Notes under the pieces: model-generated
The model's input: only the letters and a program-made list of their open reading frames with translations
What the model was told of the DNA's origin: nothing
The model's database searches: none
Shown: piece by piece, positions 54,381 through 64,000 of the stretch
Position numbering within the stretch: the first letter of the stretch is position 1
Layout of the letters: each line of letters starts with the position of its first letter
Origin: Strongylocentrotus purpuratus
Lineage: Eukaryota > Echinodermata > Echinoidea > Camarodonta > Strongylocentrotidae
Assembly: GCF_000002235.5 (NCBI RefSeq)
Contig: NW_022145597.1
Location: 413,501 to 477,500, forward strand
Reading direction: 5' to 3'
DNA length: 64,000 nt
Made by a program: the position numbers and the translations under genes

Positions 54381-55504
54381 GTCTTACAAAGTGATATATT
54401 ATTCACTAGTCGGAGGCTCATTATTAATTAAAATCAGGCGGTAGTCGTGTTATTGGGTGCTGGGAAAACATTGTGATCATCTCCAAGTCAGCAAACAAAA
54501 TTAAAAGCAAACAAAAGTATGGAAATAAACTTTGTCTGCAAACTGAGCTTCGTAAACAATAAACAAAGACAGACATTTTATATTGTCTTTAAAAAAGTAT
54601 AAATATCCTATCTTTAGAGATAATATAATACCTGCTAAACATGTTTTATGATTATTATCACATAATTTTCTTTGCGGTTTACTAAACACTGTTAAGAAGC
54701 ATATAATTTAAGTACCTTCCCTTTTTTTTACAGTTCAAATCCTATAGTTCTATTCTTTTTTCTGAGGGCACGATTCTTCTAGAGGATAAAACTTACAATA
54801 ATAATGTACCAATTCATATTTCAGGTAGAATGCCATAATTATAATTATTTTCCTGAGATTGTTGTCCAATGAAAGGCCCTGTAGATGTTGGCCGTATATG
54901 TGCACAGAAAGCATCATATACACTTATTTGTACCAAAATGCTGCATTTAATTCATTTTGGTCGGACCACCGACGTTGGACAACCCGCCCGCCTAGGACAA
55001 TATCCCCCGGACAACTGCTAATAATGTACCCTTTATCATATTCCACCCATTGTGCGGAACTTCTATAAGAACTTGTTCAAGTAACCCTATATTTGGTTCG
55101 CTTCTTTGCTCCGGGCTTTATTTCGTCAAAAGGTTAGGGGTTTCAAGTAAGCGTTGCTACTGGTTAGGGTCATACAGGGATGTGGTGTTAGAGTTATACA
55201 GGGTTAGGATTAGTGTTGCGGTAAGTATCTGGGTTAGGGTTAGGGTTGAGAATAGTGTGGTTCAATGTAAATTAAGACTTCGGTTTTTAGTTCAGGGAAC
55301 TGACAGCAGAGCAACTGATTCCTAACGGGACGTTGAGGAGAATACCTAAGAAGAAAAAGAAGAGTTCTAAACTGTTTTGGGGGCATGCATTTAGGGGGTA
55401 GTTATTCTTGTCAGTATGTCGTCAAATCGTACATCTTCGGATGGTCAATTACACCCATTTAAAAACAAAATTGATGTAAATCACAAATAATGATTCATTC
55501 TTTA

Positions 55505-55722
55505 AAGATGAAGTTGAGTTCTGGTCATGCAATTGCATTGTGAAAGAAACGGTGTGGAATCGACCAGAAAAGGTTGATCATCTAGCATATTAGAATTTGT
55601 TTGTATTGCAACTTTGCAAGGTTCTGGAATCATCAAATGATAAGAAATTTGGCCAAGTCTTGGTAAAGTTACAAACACTGTACACAGAAATTTGTATATG
55701 GGACTACACGAACACGTGGCGT
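55505..55722 (-). repeat. Dispersed repeat copy (3' half of 12865-13262, inverted)
   Basis: AATGCAATTGTATTGTGAAA-like start, then GGAATCGACCAGAAAAGGTT, TGCAAGGTTCTGGAATCATC, GATAAGAAATTTGGCCAAG and GTTACAAACACTGTACAC in the order expected for the reverse complement of 13030-13262. Confidence 0.85.
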
Positions 55723-56466
55723 AAAAATCCCACCCCCGAGTTTTACGGTGTTACATGCCATATTTAGAGTATGAAGGCATTTGAAGAGCCATGCTTTTCA
55801 GGGAACGTGTCTTATCTGATGTTCTTCCACACTTGCATAATAAGAATGATAACGCTCACAAATTATTTTTCACCTCTTCCCAGAACTCAACCTTCTCTTT
55901 AAGTCTGTCTTAGTTATCATTATTACAGGAAAGTTAGTCTAAATCCCCGCGAAAAGAGCTATACAAGAAAGCAAAATGTCATTAAAACAAAACGGAGATA
56001 TACAAACATTACGAATTTAGCTAACATGAGCACATCTAAATCAGAAATTATTGACTCTCGTCAATGCATCATTTTTGTCATTTTAGGCCTATTTATAAGT
56101 GTTTTATTCTTGTAATATTTATTGCTGTTGCCTCTGCTCATGTAGCTGCTTTTTTGTTGCTTTTTTGTTCTTGCTGCTGGTGTTGTTGTGGTTGCTATTG
56201 TTGTCGATGTTTTTATTGTTGTTGTTGATGTCGTCGTTTTTGTTGCTGTTGTTGTTTATGTTTACTCTTTCAGGCACGAAAATAATCACCCACATGAAGA
56301 AATTTAAAAATTGAATTGGATTGAATCGAAATGATTTTGATTTGCCACGATAAGACAGTTTTGTATAATACATGTAATTTCACGTATTTCAGAACAAAAC
56401 CTAAAATACTTCAAAGCGAATGCCGTCAAAATGTTCAGGTTTTTTTTTAAAACAGATATCATTTTT

Positions 56467-56471
<5 letters not shown>

Positions 56472-56519
<48 letters not shown>
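56472..56519. repeat. (CT)n microsatellite
   Basis: About 24 perfect CT units. Confidence 0.97.
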
Positions 56520-56522
<3 letters not shown>

Positions 56523-57236
56523 ATCTGCTCTATTTATAAATGATTCATACTTTGTCACCTTTTGGTCACCGTTTCCTATAATCGCACCTGTCATTTTGAC
56601 ACCCCAATCAACAGTTCTCTTTCAAGTCAATCGTTATATGGGTATGTACCTACTACCGAACGCCAACGTTTTTCACGTCCTTTTGTTCTCGTGTTTTTTC
56701 CACTAAAAGTCTTCTCTCAAAATTGTAGGAACCTCCCGTGGCATATATAGAGACATTTCCACATTAGGATAGTCATACATGTTGTTAGTAAACTATGTCC
56801 ATAAGGGTGGATTGATTTCTTTCTTATATCTTTTCATGAAGTGATTGGGGCAATATGATTATTCTTGATATATAAAATGTATAACTTATCTTCTGTGAAC
56901 TTTATTGATCAATCTAATGGTTCACATAAATTAATTTATAAAGTTCTGAGAAGACAATATCTTAATCTATCAAGATTCAAGAATAAATCATATTGTCAGA
57001 ATCATTTCTTGAAAAGAGGGGAGAAAACATTATTCCACTTGATATATTTGTTAACATCTAATCCTCTCATAAATTATCCATATCCCTTTATTGTAATTTT
57101 CTTGTTCCCTTCTTCCTTCCGACTTTATGCCTCTCTATCCCTTTCCATTTTCCAATGCCATCGCATCTATGTCAATTTAAATTGATCATTCTCGGTAAAC
57201 ATATAAAATTTCCTATGTACAAGCCCTATAGACACC

Positions 57237-57238
<2 letters not shown>

Positions 57239-57292
<54 letters not shown>

Positions 57293-57305
57293 CTTCTCTC
57301 TCACT
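57239..57305. repeat. (CT)n microsatellite
   Basis: About 22 CT units with ATCTATCT interruption at the 3' side; a related short run lies at 57786-57808. Confidence 0.97.
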
Positions 57306-57309
57306 CTCT

Positions 57310-59184
57310 TTCTCTCTCTCACTCACACATAATGTCTTCCTCGTTCAGTTTCTCTTCCTTTTGATTTTACCATGGATCCTGACCTTACTCACAAATGTCT
57401 ATAGTATACGGTACCATATTTCTCTTTTTTTCCCGGCAATTTATTTGTTTATATACCCTTTGCTCCTACATGGGTCCCGCCTAGTCCTGCTCCATGCCGT
57501 TTAAAGGGGGGGGGGGGGTCATGTCACTCCCCGGGTCAAGCCCCGTATTGGTGTGTTAGATCCCTGAGCATCTATTCCCCTGATGAAGGATGCATTCTCC
57601 CTGCATTGCTCGCTTTCCCGCCAAAAAAAAATCCTGCATTCCAGAATCCATAAAAAAAATCGTTAAAAAAGAAAACATTGCATAAGGGGTTTTAGGGTTT
57701 CAGGCAGATGATCATAAACTTCATATACATTCCATATTGTGTTTACTTTTACACTCTCTCCCCCTCCTTCTCTCTCTCCACTTTTAATCTCTCTCTCTCT
57801 CTCTCTCCCACTCTCCATATTCCTCCTATTACTAACCCCTTCCTAAAAACGGAAGCGGAGTATCCTACATCTTTAATACATGATGAAGGAGGCGCCCCTC
57901 TCCTTTCAGTAAGTAACGTAGCTATACAAAACAAAACAAATCAAGAAAGAGAAAAGGGGACGGGATGGGCGACGTTGAACAAAAGTTGATAGGACCCCTC
58001 CAACACCTTAGATATCCTCACTCGTTGACGTTGTTCTTTCGCATTTCGTCAACACAATATTTCCGGTTCCCCCGCCCCCACTCAATGACGCCAGTGTTCC
58101 GTCAATGGCTGGACCTATGCTGCGCTAAAGCGCCCCACTGTTCTTCGAAATAATGAAGTATCTAAATTAGAATACCGCCTCTGTATTTAGACCATACATC
58201 TCTTTCCGTCGTTGAATTGGAAACACTATTTCACTGCCTAGATAGATGGTGTTTGAGAGAATGATGAGGGTGCTTTGAAAAACCACGAAGGACTTGACCT
58301 TTTCGTACGAACTCCATGGAGACACCTTAAAAAGCAGTGTTTAGACAGGAAGCGTTCGATAAAATACAGGTGAAATCTGAAGGCCAATTTATTCAACATT
58401 CATTGCATGTTGGAAATGGCGTAACCCCAACGGGAGGGGCCTCATGTGATCGATAAGCCCCCTCCCCAAAATAAAAAGATGATATGACTGCTCTCAGACC
58501 CGCCCCTACAATGCCACTTGGACCAGCTAGTGCAGCCCCCCCCCCCCCCCACCCATAATAGAATAGGGTTAGGGTTGAAGGTTAAACGAGTAACATTTTA
58601 AGTTCTCTTTTTTTATACAATTAGATTGAAATCAAAATGTTATCCCACATAAAATATAAACCCGCGTAAAAATTTAGTAACAACTAAACATTTATAACAT
58701 CTAACAGGGGGAGTGGAAAGTAAACATGCTAATGGACATTAATGGCACTAGAAAATATCTACGAACAAAAGAGAACGAACTAATAAATATGATCAAAGTA
58801 TCATATTTACCTGACAACGGCGCTCAAACTCAACCAACATCCAAACATGCAATTCTTGTTTTTACGACGTTTCTCCAAAAAAAATGAACCTGATGAAAGA
58901 GTAAAGTTCAATTGACCATAATACTGTCCACTGTTTCAACATGTTCATCCTTGCATCAACGCTTCGTAAGAAGGTTAACGATGTCAAAATATGACGTAAC
59001 AAAAACCCAGACATGATAATGTATTAGGATATGAGCGTAAGACACACCCACATGGTGTTAGTTCAAGATGCGTTAATCGGTGTGCTTTAATAGAATCGTA
59101 AAAGATAGTTTCTAGGAGCTGTTCTCTCAATTACTACGGGCCGGTGTGGAGCCAGGATTTACATCTCACATACAAAAGAAGGTA
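57310..59184. other. No gene recognised
   Basis: Mixed sequence with a G13 tract near 57507, CT runs, a C14 tract near 58537 and an AGGGTTAGGG patch near 58565. Open frames at 57708-57989 and 57965-58153 carry low complexity or no domain. Confidence 0.4.
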
Positions 59185-59470
59185 ATATCCTTTGGCAAGA
59201 TATTTATCTGCACTTGCTACTCTCCACCCAGGTGTTAAATGGGTACCCGATAGGATGCGAAAGTTCATATGGTTGAACGAGCAAGTGTGCGCTTGTAAAA
59301 TGGCGACTGGCTGGAATGCTCCCCAAGGAGTGGAAAATGTGCATAGGCCTACATTGTGTGCGGGTAAGCCTGAATCCGGGGTAATAATATATCTGTAAAG
59401 CGCTTAGGCACATCGTCGGATCGATGTATTAGGCGCCATATAAACACGGAATAGTATTATTATTAATATT
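59185..59470 (+). repeat. tRNA-derived SINE copy, family A (5'-truncated)
   Basis: Body words ATCCTTTGGCAAGATATTTA, CACTTGCTACTCTCCACCC, AAATGGGTACCCGATAGG, TGGCTGGAATGCTCCCC and GTGTGTGCGGGTAAGC, then GGGGTAATAATATATCTGT, AAGCGCTTAGGCACATC, GGCGCCATATAAACAC and an (ATT)n tail. Most complete 3' half in the window; the tRNA head is missing or unrecognisable. Confidence 0.75.
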
Positions 59471-60767
59471 AAGGTAAGCATATTGGGTTTTTTTCGTTGG
59501 TGATTTTCACATATCTCTACCAACATGAACAAGCAGGCAAAACAACAGAAAACCAACAAAGAAAAACACATTTTAAGTGTGTTTTGGTTCGCAATATAAT
59601 AACAATCAGGAGAAGAAGAAGATATTTATTTCACCTGTTTACAAATAATTATATTTCAATAGTCAGGAAGTCATTCCGTGTTCATTGTAATGGGGCACTT
59701 AACAAACATTTGTGAATTAAATTAAATTACGAAAATGTCCTATTTTGCATATCACTTTGCATGTATTTTGAAAAAAATGAAGACTAAGGCGGCTCTATCG
59801 AGGTTCTAGGTATTTTTTCAATTATTATCATTGCAAGAGAATTGTAGAAGAAGTTATAAACCATAGCAGAGGCATACAGGGCCCATCGAAAATATACCGA
59901 GGAGGCCGACGGAGTGAGAGAACAATTAAATATTTCTTTACCATGTGAGGGGCATGTCCCCCTCCCCGCTCGATCACTTTTCTCCCTCCAATGTGGTCCC
60001 TTTCGACAGACCCCCACCACCCCTCCCCCTCTCTCCCCCCCCCCTCCCCCCCCCCCCCAAAAAAAAAAAAAATCCGCAGTACACCATTACACAATTTGAT
60101 TCACAGGATTGTAGCAATCGGTGCTCATTACGGGCAAGCTGGCGAACCCATTTCTCCACGAACCCAGATTGTGTTCTCTATCTGAAGTGTGTCGAGTGAT
60201 ATTTAAGACAGCAAAGATGGGTTAGGTTACCATTCTGCTCACCTCATTCCCTTATTATCACAATGAGACTCTTGTGTATAGCGTAATCAGTTACAATTCT
60301 ATTACAGCTCCAAATATTAGGGCTAGAATGGGGGGGGGCGCTTGATCTATATTTTTTACTGCTCTACTATTTGTTCTATTAATATAAAAGCCAACCTCTC
60401 AAGTGCATTTAACTTTTCTTGAAAAGTGATGGATTCAGGTTTTTCTGAATAGGGTGAGTGAGACTCGACCCATGTTACTCCTCTATACTGTTGGTCTAAA
60501 TAGAGGCCACGTGCTTCGTTTTTATCAATTTCAGAGAATTTATCTCATTTCTTTTAAATCGATAATCACACGATAGAAAGGCGAAGAGTGGGGCATCCAG
60601 GTTTTTTCTGGCATGCTGGGGAGGGGGCTCTATTCATGTTCCTACTCTAACTCTTGTTCTCAAAACAACCTAATTGCTCTTTTTATATTCAAAGCGTTTA
60701 CATCAAGCTTCTTTTTTCTTAATGAAGATCGATTAGAACAGGGTGAGCAGATGAAAAAGTGGATAAG
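59471..60767. other. No gene recognised
   Basis: Contains a C-rich/A-rich patch at 60010-60072 and otherwise AT-rich sequence. Short Pro-rich frames across the C tracts are artefacts. Confidence 0.4.
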
Positions 60768-61051
60768 TGGTGTCTGAGGCGTATCCAGGATACTTTTACT
60801 GGGGGGGGGGGCTGGAAACTGAAGTTCAAAATCTCTCTGACAAGCACAGCGAGATAAAGAAGAGAAGAGAGAGGAGGGTAAAAAAAAAAAAAAATATTTT
60901 TAAAAATCTAATTTTTCATCATTGGCGTCTAGATTGCTGCCGAGAGTACCGTTATAATCATTGTGTACTTACTGCATGCCAGACTGTGTTTTACCGGGGC
61001 AGCCCCCTCCCCCTCCCCCCCCCCCCCCCCTCACACCCTTGGATCCGCCAA
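60768..61051. mobile_element. hAT-type MITE related to 51639-52118
   Basis: The left end CTGAGGCGTATCCAGG leads into a G12 tract; the right end, C-rich then CCTTGGATCCGCCAATG, has reverse complement CATTGGCGGATCCAAGG, nearly identical to the right end of the 51.6-kb dimer. No clean 8-bp duplication was found around it. Confidence 0.6.
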
Positions 61052-61494
61052 TGTTATTCATTTCAATGCGATCAAACATGTTGGTTGTGGCCTGTCTAAA
61101 CATTGCATGTCTTTCTAATGTCAACGTACTCTACGAAATCTAAACTTAGACGAGAAAACATGAGGAACGGGGAAAGAGGGTCGAAGAAAAATATACTTCC
61201 ACAATCGTCTCATAATCCTCAGAAAAACAAACGTGCCAAGAATTTTCCCATACACCACTCTCTCTTTCTGCATCACTTCTGAAATACATATTTCTCATAT
61301 TTTTCTGTTAGGCATGGTATATTTAAAGACTCTTGACTTTCATACAAGAGGTCCTAGCTATAGGTTCGATCGTTGTTCAGTGCTTACATCCTAGGACAAG
61401 GTGCTTAACCGGCATTTAGTCTCTCTCGACCCAAGCTTATCAAAATGGTAACCAGGCAATGCTGTGGTGGTAATAATTGTGTGGTGGTTTTAAT

Positions 61495-61578
61495 TAGTGC
61501 TGTAGTCAAACGTTTAACCGTCCGGTATCCGACCGCCCATGGCGGATTCCGTTTTCAATTGGACGGTTTCGTTTTCCC

Positions 61579-61656
<78 letters not shown>

Positions 61657-62040
61657 TTTCGATTTATGCCCCTCCACCTGGCACTATGCCTGGCAATGTC
61701 TCACAGCTCAGTAATCTGTGTGTTGACTCACCACTCCAAAACTAGAACAACACTCCAATTTGTCTGTCATCTTGGTTTGAAAGTAATCTTTGTAATAGAT
61801 CTCATCATCTCAATATGTAGTTTATAATAATAATTCATCCAACTTTTACACAAGGTTCTGTCCTAGGTCCTCTACTGTTTTTAATTTACATTAATGATCT
61901 TACACATTCTTCTAAAAACAACATTGTTACTATTATTTGTGACAAGTTCACAAGCACAAATCGGCTCCTTTAAATGCACCTCGCAGTTAAATGAAAGTTG
62001 CCGACAGAGTCGGTAAAAAAAAATAAATAAAAAAAAAAAT

Positions 62041-62080
<40 letters not shown>

Positions 62081-62177
62081 TTTTTAATTTTTTTTTAAAA
62101 AATCGTTTAACCGAAAACCGTTCGGTTTTGACTGGCGGTTAAACGGAATTGGAGATATCCGTGATGTTACAGCACTA
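61495..62177. mobile_element. hAT-type nonautonomous transposon enclosing a reverse-transcriptase fragment
   Basis: Ends TAGTGCTGTA and TACAGCACTA are exact inverted repeats, flanked by the exact 8-bp duplication GTTTTAAT (61487-61494 and 62178-62185), the hAT hallmark. Subterminal CGTTTAACCG words occur near both ends. Inside are two long T tracts (61580-61652, 62042-62098), and between them a block encoding TQGSVLGPLLFLIYINDL (61849-61905 region), a LINE RT motif. No transposase. Confidence 0.85.
61849..61975 (+). pseudogene. LINE reverse-transcriptase fragment inside the hAT-type element
   Basis: In one frame it reads TQGSVLGPLLFLIYINDLTH then SSKNNIVTIICDKF before a stop. QGSVLGPLLFLIYINDL is the conserved RT block B of jockey/CR1-type LINEs. 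Only about 40 codons survive; it differs from the LINE at 43.4 kb ([17 protein letters not shown]), so it came from another family. Confidence 0.85.
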
Positions 62178-62619
62178 GTTTTAATTGTGCACAGGAAATG
62201 GAGTCTTGATAGTAATTTTCCACATTTCACAAAAAAATATTTAACCATCCTCAAAAACCACGTTTTGCAAACGAACATATCATAAATATTATAATTCATC
62301 GCACCATTAAAACGATACTCTTGGCAGTCGCGTTCATCGCTTGGTGGCAGTGTCGCCTGTGCAAAAATGTAGGACGTACCTCCCAATGTCATATCCCACA
62401 GTAGAAACTAACTTGTAAGAAAGAGCAAGAAAATAGTGTCACGTCCATGGAGATATAAATACTATCATCGCATGACGTCATAGTTGTCACTGCTTTATCC
62501 TATTTCTTGCATCGAATATTACAAACACTCACGCATGTGCTGGTTTCGCGATTTGTTTGCTGTTGTCGTTGTTGTTGTTTTTATTCTATTTTAGTATGAA
62601 TCACCTGGCCTGATAGAGA

Positions 62620-62623
62620 GAAA

Positions 62624-62656
<33 letters not shown>

Positions 62657-62672
62657 GAGACAGACAGACAGA
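62620..62672. repeat. (GA)n/(GACA)n microsatellite
   Basis: AGAGAG run passing into CAGACAGACAGACAG. Confidence 0.9.
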
Positions 62673-62923
62673 AGGGGAAGAAGTTTGGGGACTGTAATGT
62701 TAACACAGAGTAAATAATTATTCATAAAAATCAGTTTACTGGAAAACCCATGAACATCTCAATTACATCATGACCAAATGAGTGAACGCGAGTTCAGACT
62801 GGTATCAATTTCTTACCTATAGCAAAAACGATTAAAAAAAAAGATAGTTAGTATTTGGAGCAGTATCTGGTTACCCATAGCAATGATATCACTCCATTGC
62901 TTATACCCCAGTCACATTAAAGA

Positions 62924-63380
62924 GACCGACAACAGACCAATCGGTTTGACTGAGGTATTGGTCCGACAGCAGACCGACATCAGACCAATCGGCTTGACTG
63001 AGGTATTGGACCGACAGCGGACCGACATCAGACCAATCGGCTTGACTGAGGTATTGGACCGACAGCAGACCGACATCAGACCAATCGGTTTGACTGAGGT
63101 ATTGGACCGACAGCAGACCGACATCAGACCAATCGGTTTGACTGAGGTATTGGACCGACAGCAGACCGACAACAGACCAATCGGTTTGACTGAGGTATTG
63201 GTCCGACAGCAGACCGACATCAGACCAATCGGTTTGACTGAGGTATTGGACCGACAGCGGACCGACATCAGACCAATCGGTTTGACTGAGGTATTGGACC
63301 GACAGCAGACCGACAACAGACCAATCGGTTTGACTGAGGTATTGGACCGACAGCAGATCGACAACAGACCAATCGGTCGG
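62924..63380. repeat. 48-bp satellite, nine full copies with higher-order structure
   Basis: Unit GACCGACATCAGACCAATCG, GTTTGACTGAGGTATTGG, ACCGACAGCA in tandem. Because 48 is divisible by three, long frames open on both strands (for example RPIGLTEVLDRQQTDI repeated). Variants GGTCCGACAGC and GACAGCGGACC occur in copies 1-2 and again in copies 6-7, pointing to a 240-bp duplication of five units. Degenerate relatives continue to about 63535. Confidence 0.95.
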
Positions 63381-63539
63381 TTTGGAATCGGTATATGGAG
63401 TCGGTTTTACGGTGTGACCGAGATATTGAACCGAAAGCAGACCGACACCAGACCGAACACATAATTACATTCTCCGAATGGTCAAAAATCGGCCGGTTTC
63501 GAGTCGGTATAAGGTTGGTTTTGCGGTGTGACTGACGTG

Positions 63540-64000
63540 TTACGCCGAGGATTTTAGCAGTCACCACTTAAATGCGCGGGAAAACATCGCACAATTAATC
63601 CATTTCGGCTTGATAATATCGGCTGGTCAAAGTATAATTGAACCTCAACCAATCTCATCTGTATTTATTGGAAAGCCTGCATGCGTATAATATTACACAA
63701 ATCTCTGAAATCCACAGCATATATAAAACGTTTATAGCTAGATTGGGCGTTAACATCAGCATGGCGATTAAGAGAATAATGCTTTTTAACAATTTGGGCG
63801 TTCATTTAAAAAAAACTTAAAATATCCATTTAAATGATATGAGGTAAACGAAAAAGACCACTATATTGAAATAACACTTAAAACATATGACTGAAATAAT
63901 TAATATAACTCAATTTGAGACTAAATTGTTTATAAGCGCCCTTTAGGTTGGACACGAAATGGCGAATACATTGCGGCCCTTGTAACTCAGCAACAGACGA
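63540..64000. other. No gene recognised at the window end
   Basis: AT-rich sequence; the 60-codon frame at 63638-63820 has no recognisable domain. Confidence 0.4.

Noticed and set aside
62915-63380. CRISPR array
   Set aside because: Units are contiguous without unique spacers, and the genome is eukaryotic.
62883-63464. 193-codon + strand frame and 150-codon minus frame
   Set aside because: Both are translations of the 48-bp satellite, whose length is divisible by three; no domain or splice context.

Overview
The window looks like nuclear DNA of a marine invertebrate, most likely an echinoderm. That placement is an inference from four things: two intron-split animal genes, a high density of tRNA-derived SINEs, foldback elements and microsatellites, long poly-C/G tracts, and an excess of the palindrome TAGGCCTA (nine exact copies seen, about one expected by chance). 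There is no sign of prokaryotic, organellar or viral gene organisation.

Two host genes can be read end to end through in-frame splice junctions. On the + strand (16738-25721) six coding exons give a 345-residue type II membrane protein of the tumour necrosis factor superfamily: cytosolic tail, one membrane helix, short coiled-coil-like stalk, acidic spacer, a furin-type RGRR site and a C-terminal TNF homology domain. On the - strand (50168 down to 30789) eleven coding exons give an 809-residue potassium-dependent sodium/calcium exchanger (SLC24/NCKX). Both alpha repeats and the key acidic residues are intact, and a very long hydrophilic cytoplasmic loop separates them. The two genes converge tail to tail across about 5 kb of repeats (25.7-30.8 kb). 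Both first coding exons begin at a splice acceptor upstream of the ATG, so both have at least one untranslated 5' exon elsewhere.

Layout: 1-16.7 kb holds no recognisable protein gene, only SINEs, minisatellites, two large inverted-repeat elements, microsatellites and dispersed repeats, plus a weak candidate promoter/5' exon near 7.6 kb. 16.7-25.7 kb is the TNF-like ligand gene; its introns carry at least five foldback elements, SINEs and LINE-like tails. 25.7-30.8 kb is the 3' regions of both genes. 30.8-50.2 kb is the SLC24 gene; its introns carry a roughly 650-bp heptamer satellite, several foldback elements and a 5'-truncated but nearly open LINE inserted antisense. 50.2-64 kb has no recognised protein gene. 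It holds a GGT/GAT satellite next to the first SLC24 coding exon, a promoter-like block at 54.2-54.35 kb, two hAT-type nonautonomous transposons with exact 8-bp target duplications (one enclosing a reverse-transcriptase fragment), and a 48-bp satellite with higher-order structure.

I found no convincing new multi-gene system. The most worthwhile leads are the transposon structures, the hairpin just after the ligand stop codon, the in-frame 99-nt exon and His-rich loop of the exchanger, and the promoter-like block near 54.2 kb.
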